25,616 nt of DNA, taken from contig CAZYPS010000023.1 of the NCBI GenBank assembly GCA_964649445.1, forward strand, positions 1 to 25,616. The letters run 5' to 3'. Positions 8,246 to 15,690 of the stretch are shown here, one piece after another; positions within the stretch are counted from its first letter, which is position 1, and every line of letters starts with the position of its first letter. This stretch comes from JAGXLP01 sp964649445. Its GTDB lineage: Bacteria > Bipolaricaulota > Bipolaricaulia > M55B111. Both the position numbers and the translations under genes were made by a program. The notes below the pieces were generated by a model that saw only the letters and a list, made by a program, of their open reading frames with translations, had not been told where the DNA came from and searched no databases.

Positions 8246-9175
8246 ATGAAGATAACCAAAATAGACTCCGACAAAGAACTGGCAAAGGTAATCGTCGGTA
8301 TAACGGATGTCTTAGAACTGGATGCAATTATTTGTTTTACGGAAAAGGGAGAACTGGCGTGGGCATTGAAAGAACTTGACCCTGACGTGAAGGTGATCGC
8401 CGCTACCTCCGTATCTGATACCTTCGATGAATTAACCGAAACCAGCATAAAGACCATCCGGATGCCCATTCACGGTCTGGACAAGTATCGCCAAATTCCC
8501 CATTTACTCTCAGTCGCTCTAAAAACCGACAGCATATCTCCGGGAGCCTTTGTCCTGGCAGCCATAGGACGGAGGGTCTATCCTGATAAAGGTAATTTAA
8601 TATCACTGGGGGAAGCGGAGCGAGAACTGGAAGAGCTATCAATAAAGGACTTATTGAAGTTGACCGACGGAATAAGACCCGCGGTGCTGGACAAGGTCAT
8701 GGAACTAGCACGGCGTATCGGTCTGATAACCCGGAGAGAGAAACGAATCGGGACAATATTCACCCTTGGTGACTCCAAAAAGGTGCTGGAGCTCTCCAAA
8801 CAACTGATCCCTAATCCATTTCAGGGACACGAAGAGTCCGAGCGGAGGATAACCAACTCGGACACACATGATTCCGTCATTGAACTCGCCAAACTGGATG
8901 GAGCTTTCGTAATCAGAGGAGACGGGCTTATACAAACTGCTGGGACCTTCCTGGGCTCCGAGTCCGACGAAGAAGGAGAAATAAGACCGGAAAGAAATGA
9001 CCTGGAGCTCCCCGAAGGGCTGGGGACCAGACACGTCGCATCGGCCGCCATTACATCCTGCACGGATTCAACTGCTGTCGTGGTTTCGGAAACGGACGGC
9101 AATATCAGGGTTTTTTCCGATGGTAAGATGGTACTGAAGATGGATCCGAGCTTGGACTACGAACCAATCAGATAA
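8246..9175 (+). CDS. dacZ: CdaZ/DacZ-type diadenylate cyclase
   Basis: This 309-residue enzyme probably makes cyclic di-AMP from two ATP. The N-terminal half (about 1-140) resembles the C-terminal domain of pyruvate kinase (phrases AIICFTEKGELAWALKELDP and VKVIAATS). The C-terminal DAC domain starts near 160 (GTIFTLGD) and carries both signature motifs: DGA at 218-220 and GTRH at 260-263, followed by ASAAITSCTDSTAVVVSE. That two-domain order is the one described for archaeal DacZ rather than bacterial DisA, CdaA or CdaS. The start is uncertain. ATG at 8246 begins the conserved domain but has only a weak purine stretch upstream; a GTG at 8189 is in frame and adds 19 residues. The neighbouring divergent DHH gene supports a c-di-AMP role. 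This nucleotide commonly controls potassium and osmolyte balance. Confidence 0.88.
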   Translation: MKITKIDSDKELAKVIVGITDVLELDAIICFTEKGELAWALKELDPDVKVIAATSVSDTFDELTETSIKTIRMPIHGLDKYRQIPHLLSVALKTDSISPGAFVLAAIGRRVYPDKGNLISLGEAERELEELSIKDLLKLTDGIRPAVLDKVMELARRIGLITRREKRIGTIFTLGDSKKVLELSKQLIPNPFQGHEESERRITNSDTHDSVIELAKLDGAFVIRGDGLIQTAGTFLGSESDEEGEIRPERNDLELPEGLGTRHVASAAITSCTDSTAVVVSETDGNIRVFSDGKMVLKMDPSLDYEPIR

Positions 9176-9470
9176 TTAGAACTAACACCTTTGATTGTCT
9201 TATTATGGTTAATTCCATTTAAACTTTTTCACTTCCTTCGCTCACCGACCACTTGGTAAACTGCCATAGGGTTACCTAACTTTTTCGTCGTTATAAAACC
9301 AGGTGCGACGCTGTTGGATTCCAGTCATCTTCCAGCCCCTTTCCCCCAACAGACACGCTTTGCTAGATTAATCGCAGATAGGAGAAACGGTTGAAATATA
9401 AAGTTAGAATAACATTCTGATAGGGTTATTCGAAGAAATCGAACAATTCACAATTCAAATATAATAGTGT
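9176..9470. other. Intergenic region upstream of the GntR-SBP regulator
   Basis: No gene is visible. There is a 7-bp inverted repeat, CTGTTGG (9311-9317) and CCAACAG (9346-9352), with a 28-base loop. A TATAAT at 9460-9465 lies in TTCAAATATAAT, a near-duplicate of TTCAAATTATAAT at 9486-9498. No convincing -35 goes with the first copy. Confidence 0.35.
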
Positions 9471-9498
9471 TTGTTTTAGTTCCACTTCAAATTATAAT
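9471..9498 (+). promoter_or_regulatory. Candidate promoter of the GntR-SBP gene
   Basis: TTGTTT (9471-9476) and a perfect TATAAT (9493-9498) are 16 bases apart. The -10 box lies in a 12-bp palindrome, AAATTATAATTT (9490-9501), which could be bound by a dimeric repressor such as the gene's own product. Confidence 0.45.
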
Positions 9499-9584
9499 TT
9501 TTGATTGGAAAAACCGTTATTAATTTCGGTCCAAAAAATATTTGATTGCCATATTATCAGGACCTTCAAGGAGAAAGGAAAATT

Positions 9585-11033
9585 ATGGGGCTGTTAAAAA
9601 CCGAACATAACCTGGAGAAGGACGAAGAGTCATCACCGCTTTATCTCCAGTTAAAATCGAAAATTAAAGAAGCAATCTCGAACGGTAATTTAAAACCGGG
9701 AGACCAGATCCCTACCGAACACCAGCTCTGTGAAGAATTCGATATCAGCCGAACGCCCGTTAGACAGGCTTTGCAAGAGTTGGTTAATGAAGGGGTTTTA
9801 TCCAGACAGCAAGGAAGTGGAACTTTCGTCAGCCAGAATCCCGCGGAAGAAGTTTCGATATCCGCCCTTATCACTGAAGAACAATGGGCAAGACCACTTT
9901 CAGAAGCCGTAAGGAAATACAATAACCGGACCAATGGCGCTCCCGTGAGTCTTGATACAGAAACCTTTGGCAGGCCGCATTTTAGAGAGCGGTTCTTGAC
10001 GTATATTGGAAAAGGAGAAGCTCCGGATCTTGCTTTGATAGATTCCGCCTGGGTAACTGAATTTGCAGCTTATAGATTCATAGAGCCACTGGATGAGTTA
10101 GAAGAAGAATGGATGGATCACATACAGGACCAGCTACTCCAACCTTTTCTGGCAAGAAATCGATACAATAAAAAACTCTACGCTCTCCAGCCCGAAGCCA
10201 ACGTAAGCTTGCTCTGGTACAGAAAAGACGTATTCAAACGTCTTGGGCTCAACCCACCCGACACCTGGGAAGATTTAATTGAGGTTTCAAAAAGACTAAA
10301 AGAAAAGGGATGGGAGCACCCACTAGCTTTCGCCGGAGGAACAGCCGCTGGAGAAACCACTACTTACCAGTTGCTCCCGTTAATTTGGTCTGCCGGTGGG
10401 GCAATTTTTGAAGACCATTCTGTTGGCCTCGAGGATGGTGGTGTTAAGGCGGTAAATTTTCTTGGCGAACTCGCCCTCGAACATGAAGTTGTTCCTCCCG
10501 ACGTTCACGAGTATAGCTGGGAGGAATCCGTCAAAATGTTGGCCGAGGGGGAAGTGGCAATGGCTTTCGGGGGGTCCTACGAGAAAAAAAAGTTACTCCA
10601 GGAGTCCGGCTGGAGTAATGGTGAGTTCGAGCAAAAAGTAGGTTGGTCACCGCTTCCGGGACCCAAAAAAGGTCAGGAGGCAGCCACGACGGGGGGTATG
10701 GCTTACGTAATATTGCGACAGACAGAACATCCCGGAACGGCAATGGAGATTCTAAAAGAAGTCATGAAGCCCCAATCAATCATTAGATTTTGTAGAAGGA
10801 ACGACCGTATACCGACCACTAAAAAAGCTATTAATGCCCTGGACCCCTCATCAGCCAGCTTTACTCACCAGATCACTAACCTTCTATCCCACGCTCACGC
10901 CCCACCTGGATTGGTCCAGTACGCAAATATATCGGAACAGTTACAGTTGATGCTCGAACGCGTACTAACTAAACAAATGTCTCCCCGGAAATCAGTCCAA
11001 AAAACAGCCGAAGTTATAGAAGCTCTCCGGTAG
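9585..11033 (+). CDS. GntR DNA-binding domain fused to a sugar-binding-protein domain
   Basis: This 482-residue regulator begins with a GntR winged helix (about 18-88: SPLYLQLKSKIKEAI, PTEHQLCEEFDISRTPVRQAL, GSGTFV). It continues into a complete family 1 extracellular solute-binding-protein fold (about 95-475) but has no signal peptide, so that fold must work as a cytoplasmic ligand sensor. The binding-domain phrase LLWYRKDVFKRLGLNPPDTWEDL closely parallels LIWYRKDLFEEHDLEPPTTWENL in the transported binding protein encoded next door, which suggests the same or a related ligand. The start at 9585 has GGAGAAAGG upstream; an in-frame TTG at 9546 is less likely. It probably represses the downstream operon through the palindrome at 11180-11197 and lets go when sugar binds. 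This fusion architecture is known but uncommon. Confidence 0.92.
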   Translation: MGLLKTEHNLEKDEESSPLYLQLKSKIKEAISNGNLKPGDQIPTEHQLCEEFDISRTPVRQALQELVNEGVLSRQQGSGTFVSQNPAEEVSISALITEEQWARPLSEAVRKYNNRTNGAPVSLDTETFGRPHFRERFLTYIGKGEAPDLALIDSAWVTEFAAYRFIEPLDELEEEWMDHIQDQLLQPFLARNRYNKKLYALQPEANVSLLWYRKDVFKRLGLNPPDTWEDLIEVSKRLKEKGWEHPLAFAGGTAAGETTTYQLLPLIWSAGGAIFEDHSVGLEDGGVKAVNFLGELALEHEVVPPDVHEYSWEESVKMLAEGEVAMAFGGSYEKKKLLQESGWSNGEFEQKVGWSPLPGPKKGQEAATTGGMAYVILRQTEHPGTAMEILKEVMKPQSIIRFCRRNDRIPTTKKAINALDPSSASFTHQITNLLSHAHAPPGLVQYANISEQLQLMLERVLTKQMSPRKSVQKTAEVIEALR

Positions 11034-11149
11034 ACCATCATATCCGGCGAGTTTTCCCACTTAGACAGCACAAAAAATCCGGATTCTTCCAGGTTCATAA
11101 CTTACTTAGATTTCTTTCCCATAACGGTTTTTGTTCGTTAAAAGTGAAC

Positions 11150-11178
11150 TTGACAGCTAATCTATCGAGTTTTACAAT
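11150..11178 (+). promoter_or_regulatory. Consensus sigma-70 promoter of the sugar-use operon
   Basis: A perfect TTGACA (11150-11155), a 17-base spacer and TACAAT (11173-11178) make this the strongest promoter in the window. It drives the genes from the binding protein onward and would need tight repression, which the operator immediately downstream can supply. Confidence 0.88.
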
Positions 11179-11179
11179 G

Positions 11180-11197
11180 AATTTGTAATTACAAATT
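11180..11197. promoter_or_regulatory. Perfect 18-bp palindromic operator for a GntR-type repressor
   Basis: AATTTGTAATTACAAATT reads the same on both strands. It begins one base after the -10 box, so it covers the expected transcription start near 11185. The core ATTTGTAATTACAAAT differs at only the two central bases from the ATTTGTACGTACAAAT consensus I recall for Bacillus AraR, another GntR-domain regulator fused to a sugar-sensing domain. The GntR-SBP protein encoded just upstream is the obvious ligand. Confidence 0.8.
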
Positions 11198-11356
11198 TCG
11201 ACCAATTTTAAGAACAGTAACTTTGCAGAGAAGGACAAATGGGGGTGGTCAAACTTTCACTTCAAACAAATTTGAGTAACATTAGTCTATCTCCAATCCT
11301 TACTCTCATATTTGGAAATGACATTTACACCAAAATTTAAAAGGGGTGTCAAAAAG
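11198..11356 (+). other. 5' leader of the sugar-use operon
   Basis: This is a leader of about 170 bases between the operator and the binding-protein start. It contains a 33-codon frame (ATG at 11239, stop at 11338-11340) with AAGGA very close upstream. Its peptide is not distinctive, so I do not call it a gene. No clear riboswitch fold is seen. Confidence 0.4.
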
Positions 11357-12652
11357 ATGTATAAAAGTAGAACAATTTTAAAAGGCCTCCTGATCACTAC
11401 TTTAGTCCTACTTCTGGGAGCCACAGGTGTCTTCGCTCAATCGGGGGAAACCACCGTAACCTTCCTCCACACGGAATTCGAACAATCACGTACCGACATA
11501 ATTAAAGATCTAGCTAATAGATTCGAGGAACAAAATCCTGGAATAAATATAGAGCAGGTCCCCGTAAGAGAGAGCGATTTAAGGTCAAAGATTGCCTCAA
11601 TGCGGGCGGCCGGAAACCTGCCGGACGTAATAGAACTCGACCTCTCAAGAGCTAATAGCTACGCCGCGGAGGAGCTTACCTCACCTGAAATCTCTACTGA
11701 GATAATCAACGAGATGGGCCCAGACAACTTCGCCCAGGGAGTCCTATCTATGACACGCGATCCAGCTAAAGGGGTTTACAATTCCGTTCCAATAGACGGG
11801 TGGATTGACCTGATCTGGTACAGAAAAGACCTGTTTGAGGAACACGACCTCGAACCCCCAACTACCTGGGAAAATCTAATGAAGGCCGCCAAAGAACTGA
11901 ACAACCCACCTGAAATGTACGGCGTCGTAATCGGCACCCATCCGGAAGAAGTTTACACATACCAAATTTACCAGCACATAGCACTCTCGAATGGCGCTCG
12001 GGCATTCGACGCGGAAGGAAATATTGATATAAATACCCCCGAGCAGGTAGAATCCCTCCAGTTTTACAAAGATCTAGTCGACTACACGCCGCCGGGGCTT
12101 CTTTATTGGCGCCAGGCCAGACAGTTCTACATCACGGGACGAGTCGCGATGATCTTCTACTCCAATTACATACTTTCTGATCTGATAGGAGAAGGCGTTA
12201 CAGTGGATGACCTCCCTAAGAAAACGGGAGCAGTTAGTTCTTTGAAAGGGCCTAATGGCGACGCAACAAACGGGCTTCAGTACTCCCTCACCCCGATGGC
12301 TGGTGCTGACAAAGAAGCAACCAAAAAGTGGATAAAGTTCGTTCTGAAGGAAGGCTACGGTGACTGGCTATCCATGAGCGTCGGCAAAACCCCTCTCTAC
12401 AAACCTGGACTCGAAGCCTATGCTCAGAACGAAACATTTGATAGCTACGAACCCGGTTTGCCGGAAACTTTCGTCGACGGAGTCGACAAAGTCAAAAGAT
12501 GGGGCTTTCCTAAAGGCAAAGTATTCCCCTTCATCGAAGACATACACGGAGATCAGATTGTCAGGCGCGGAGTTACAAGGGTTATAGACGGTAGAATGAG
12601 CCCTGAAGAGGCTGCCGAATGGATGGAAGAGAGAGCCAAAGAACTTAGATAA
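11357..12652 (+). CDS. Sugar ABC transporter periplasmic binding protein (family 1 SBP)
   Basis: This 431-residue secreted protein captures a sugar or glycoside for the two permeases encoded downstream. A signal peptide covers residues 1-27 (hydrophobic run LLITTLVLLLGATG, cleavage after VFA). There is no lipobox cysteine, which suits a free periplasmic protein in a diderm rather than the lipoprotein usual in monoderms. The mature part has the family 1 pattern: VTFLHTEFE, FEEQNPGINIE, an YRKDLFEEHDLEPPTTWE hinge region, and a C-terminal region with paired tryptophans and acidic residues. The ATG at 11357 is preceded by AAAAGGGG; an in-frame ATG at 11312 would bury the signal peptide. It is the first gene of the operon and its expression is probably raised over that of the permeases by the hairpin after it. 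Confidence 0.94.
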   Translation: MYKSRTILKGLLITTLVLLLGATGVFAQSGETTVTFLHTEFEQSRTDIIKDLANRFEEQNPGINIEQVPVRESDLRSKIASMRAAGNLPDVIELDLSRANSYAAEELTSPEISTEIINEMGPDNFAQGVLSMTRDPAKGVYNSVPIDGWIDLIWYRKDLFEEHDLEPPTTWENLMKAAKELNNPPEMYGVVIGTHPEEVYTYQIYQHIALSNGARAFDAEGNIDINTPEQVESLQFYKDLVDYTPPGLLYWRQARQFYITGRVAMIFYSNYILSDLIGEGVTVDDLPKKTGAVSSLKGPNGDATNGLQYSLTPMAGADKEATKKWIKFVLKEGYGDWLSMSVGKTPLYKPGLEAYAQNETFDSYEPGLPETFVDGVDKVKRWGFPKGKVFPFIEDIHGDQIVRRGVTRVIDGRMSPEEAAEWMEERAKELR

Positions 12653-12681
12653 TAGATTTCTATAAGTATTGAATAAAACGT

Positions 12682-12714
12682 GAAGGCAGGGGAAGTACCA
12701 CATCCCCTGCCTTC
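12682..12714 (+). terminator. Intercistronic hairpin between binding protein and permeases
   Basis: GAAGGCAGGGGA (12682-12693) and TCCCCTGCCTTC (12703-12714) form a perfect 12-bp stem with a 9-base loop, extendable by one more pair. Only a short ATTTCT follows, so it is a leaky terminator or an RNA stabiliser. Such hairpins commonly keep binding-protein mRNA more abundant than permease mRNA. Confidence 0.75.
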
Positions 12715-12736
12715 ATTTCTATTAAATGGGGGAGAG

Positions 12737-13705
12737 ATGAACGAGAAAAGCAACAAACTAAAAGAAGCGGGTAGGCTCAGCCAGAAACAGAGGGAACAAA
12801 GGTTGGCGTTATCGATAATAATCCCGATATTTCTTATCGTATTCGGGATAGTAATTTTCCCCGTTTTATACAATTTCTGGTTGAGCATCCAGGAAGTTAC
12901 TCTGGGTAATCTCGGTCAAGCCACCCCGCTGAATGCTCTCAAGTGGATATTTACCCTGGGGCGATCCGGTAGGCTTCCCGATTTTGTCGGGCTCAGCAAC
13001 TTCATTACCGTAGCTCGGGATCCGAGATTCTTATCCGCTTTCGGAACAAGCTTAATATATTCCTTTTCCGGAGTTATTCTATCGATATTACTGGGACTTT
13101 ACAGCGCGCTTCTGGTCCACCGCAGGATGCCGGCTCGAAGAGTTATTAGAGGTATATTCCTCCTTCCTTATATAGCTCCCGTCGTTGCCACTGCATTCAT
13201 CTGGCGATGGGTACTAAATCCCGTTTACGGAGTTGGAAACTTCATCGCTGTTCAGGCAGGGCTCATTGCTGAACCTGTATCATGGCTTTCCACGAGGGGG
13301 TTAGCTTTATTAATTGCGATAGTATTTCAGGGTTGGCGCTACTTTCCGTTTATCTTTTTGTTTATTCTTGCTCGACTACAATCCATACCTGAAGACCTTT
13401 ACGAAGCAGCTCGGGTTGACGGCGCCGGCACATTCCAGCAGTTCTTTTATATTACCCTGCCTCAATTAAAAGGGGTTCTGGCCACGGTATTTTTACTAAG
13501 GTTCATGTGGATTTTTAATAAATTCGACGATATTTACTTACTCAACAAAGGTGCAGCAGGAACCGAGGTACTTCCTATACTAGTTCGTCAGTACAGCATA
13601 GAAATGGAGCAGTTCGGTCAGGGAGCCGCTTTATCGATATACCTCTTTCTGATTCTTGCCATCTTTATATTCTTTTACTTCCGCTGGGTGATGGAAGAAT
13701 GGTAA
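12737..13705 (+). CDS. Sugar ABC transporter permease (MalF/UgpA type)
   Basis: This 322-residue inner-membrane subunit has six main hydrophobic segments and the EAA loop that docks the ATPase (EAARVDGAGTFQQFFYITLP). The N-terminus is long and charged before the first span (LALSIIIPIFLIVFGIVIF), as in MalF/UgpA-type subunits. The start at 12737 has GGGGGAGAG immediately upstream; the longer in-frame start would lie inside the intercistronic hairpin. Its stop overlaps the start of the second permease by seven bases, so the two are translated together. No ATPase gene is present nearby, so a shared MsmX/UgpC-type ATPase encoded elsewhere is expected. Confidence 0.93.
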   Translation: MNEKSNKLKEAGRLSQKQREQRLALSIIIPIFLIVFGIVIFPVLYNFWLSIQEVTLGNLGQATPLNALKWIFTLGRSGRLPDFVGLSNFITVARDPRFLSAFGTSLIYSFSGVILSILLGLYSALLVHRRMPARRVIRGIFLLPYIAPVVATAFIWRWVLNPVYGVGNFIAVQAGLIAEPVSWLSTRGLALLIAIVFQGWRYFPFIFLFILARLQSIPEDLYEAARVDGAGTFQQFFYITLPQLKGVLATVFLLRFMWIFNKFDDIYLLNKGAAGTEVLPILVRQYSIEMEQFGQGAALSIYLFLILAIFIFFYFRWVMEEW

Positions 13706-14547
13706 ATTTTGGCAAATATGGAGAACGCACGATAGTAGGAATTCTGGTGGTCGTTGGATTCACTATCTTTTTGACGACAGTACTATTTCCTTTTTACTGG
13801 ATGGTTATCTCTTCCATGAAAAACATGGGAGAACTGTTCGCCTGGCCCCCTGTATTCGTACCCAGTGAACTTGATTTCGGGGCTTACTGGTCAGTTCTAT
13901 TCGAGCACGGGTTCCTTAATTACATGAAAAATAGCGCTATTGTAACCCTTTCCACGGTTCTTTTGACAATATCTCTGGGAACCCTCGGGGCTTACGCGGT
14001 TACCAGGCTTTACTTTAAGGGCAAAAACATGATGCAGCGCAGTATACTTTTGATTTATATGTTTCCGCCAATTGTACTTGTCATCCCTCTTTACGTCTTG
14101 ATGTCCACGATGGGTCTGCGGGACTCGCTCGGGGGACTTATATTGGTCTATCTGGCCCAGACATTGCCCGTTTCGCTCTATATGCTCAGCAGTTACTTCA
14201 AACAACTTCCCCCGGATCTCGAGGAAGCAGGGCTGGTAGACGGCTGTAATCGACTCGAAGTTATCTGGCGTATCACGATCCCCCTATCGGTCCCTGCCAT
14301 AATGAGCGTGGCTTTATATACGTTCATGATCGCCTGGAACGAATTCCTGTTTGCTTTTATGTTCCTGGATTCGACCAGTAAATTTACTCTTCCAATTGGA
14401 ATGACCAACCTGTTCAGTAGCTACCATACGGCCTGGGATAAAGTAATGGCGGCGGGCATGATCATTACTATTCCCGTAGTCATAGTATTCCTGGTATTCG
14501 AAAGGTATATGATAAGGGGATTAACCGCTGGAAGTATCAAAGGATAA
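13699..14547 (+). CDS. Sugar ABC transporter permease (MalG/UgpE type)
   Basis: This 282-residue protein is the second channel subunit, with six membrane spans (the first is GILVVVGFTIFLTTVLFPFY) and the EAA loop EEAGLVDGCNRLEVIWRITIP. The C-terminal GLTAGSIKG is typical of MalG-type subunits. Its ATG overlaps the stop of the first permease (ATGGTAA), a sign of translational coupling. It pairs with the upstream permease to form the transport channel. The gene for the first MtaA-like protein starts 21 bases after its stop behind GGGGGT, so the operon continues. Confidence 0.93.
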   Translation: MVNFGKYGERTIVGILVVVGFTIFLTTVLFPFYWMVISSMKNMGELFAWPPVFVPSELDFGAYWSVLFEHGFLNYMKNSAIVTLSTVLLTISLGTLGAYAVTRLYFKGKNMMQRSILLIYMFPPIVLVIPLYVLMSTMGLRDSLGGLILVYLAQTLPVSLYMLSSYFKQLPPDLEEAGLVDGCNRLEVIWRITIPLSVPAIMSVALYTFMIAWNEFLFAFMFLDSTSKFTLPIGMTNLFSSYHTAWDKVMAAGMIITIPVVIVFLVFERYMIRGLTAGSIKG

Positions 14548-14568
14548 AAGACCAACCGGGGGTAACTG

Positions 14569-15663
14569 ATGGTAGAAAGTAAAGTCCGAGAAATCCTGAC
14601 GGGAAACAGCAACTTAGAACTGGAAAGCCGAATACCCGTAGCTCCAATTGTGGATACACGTTATCTGGCATCGCTCCAGGGAAAGAAAACAAGAGCCCTT
14701 TACGGAGAAGACTTCCTCTGGCCAGGTGGAAAAGAAAATTCTCGGGCTCAGTTAGAAGGATTAAGAATACATAACTACGACATTGTTCTCGTGGGCAGTC
14801 AGGTTAAGTACGGAAGACGAAAAGTAATTGAGAAAGAGGATAAAAACTGGAAGCTGGAAGACGAATACGGAGGAGTGTCCGTCGCTCCTCCGGACGATAC
14901 TCCACGTTCGAAAGACCCGGCGGTTTCGAATAATGAAGACCTAAACCAGCTGACTCCACCGAATTTCGACGACGGAAGGCTGGACCATATTGAATCTATT
15001 TCGGAGGATATAGGCAATCGAGCATTCGTCCTGGGTGGCGTCCCTGAAAGCCCGTTCTCCTTTGCCGCTTATCTCCGGGGGGCGCGAAATTTTATGGTTG
15101 ACCTGAGAAAAAATAGGAAATTCATTAATGAACTGCTTGAATTTACTACTAAAACCAGCCTTAAGTTGATTGATTCATTAGCTCAGCACGCGACAGACGG
15201 TATCTGGATTGGAGACGGATTGGCCAGTGGTAGTTTAATCAGCCCGGAGACGTACAAAGAATGGGCACTTCCCAATCTGAGACAGATCGTCGACAGGGCT
15301 CATGAGTACGATATTCCGGTGTTCTACCACGTTTGCGGCAAAACCAATGAATTAATTGAACCCATAACCGATTCTGGAGTCGATGTCTTCGAGGTAGATT
15401 CGCCCGAAAACTCGGGTCTTACACTTCCTGAAGCCCTAGAAAAGACGTCAAATAGCAACCTCGTTATAAAAGGAAATTTAGACCCCCTGTTGATTGCGAA
15501 CGGAGCAGAAGAGAAAGTTAGAGAGACAACTCGCGAGAGACTAGAGCAGGGGGGCAATTCAGGGCGGTTCATTCTATCTTCGGGTTGCTTTTTACCGGGA
15601 GAAACGCCTCAGGGAAACGTTCAGGCTATGATAGAAGAAGGTAGAAATTACTCAAACACTTGA
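14569..15663 (+). CDS. Uroporphyrinogen decarboxylase/MtaA-like protein with complete zinc site
   Basis: This 364-residue protein has the URO-D/MtaA barrel. It is not a haem enzyme by context. It carries the zinc-binding pattern of corrinoid-dependent methyltransferases: H254-x-C256 (in YHVCGKTNEL) and C340 (in ILSSGCFLPGETPQGN). In MtaA and related enzymes these ligands bind zinc that activates a thiol methyl acceptor. The middle holds the usual phrases PFSFAAYLRGARNFMVDL and ISPETYKEWALPNLRQIV. It sits between sugar permeases and a sugar phosphorylase and next to a second family member, so its substrate is probably linked to the imported glycoside. No corrinoid protein gene is visible. Methyl transfer is the family-based reading; the substrate is unknown. 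Confidence 0.85.
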   Translation: MVESKVREILTGNSNLELESRIPVAPIVDTRYLASLQGKKTRALYGEDFLWPGGKENSRAQLEGLRIHNYDIVLVGSQVKYGRRKVIEKEDKNWKLEDEYGGVSVAPPDDTPRSKDPAVSNNEDLNQLTPPNFDDGRLDHIESISEDIGNRAFVLGGVPESPFSFAAYLRGARNFMVDLRKNRKFINELLEFTTKTSLKLIDSLAQHATDGIWIGDGLASGSLISPETYKEWALPNLRQIVDRAHEYDIPVFYHVCGKTNELIEPITDSGVDVFEVDSPENSGLTLPEALEKTSNSNLVIKGNLDPLLIANGAEEKVRETTRERLEQGGNSGRFILSSGCFLPGETPQGNVQAMIEEGRNYSNT

Positions 15664-15690
15664 CAATAAAAGACATTAAAAGGAGTTAAA

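Noticed and set aside
11239..11340. 33-codon upstream frame in the operon leader
   Set aside because: The ribosome binding site is too close and the peptide has no regulatory-codon run or hydrophobic pattern. It is kept only as a note.
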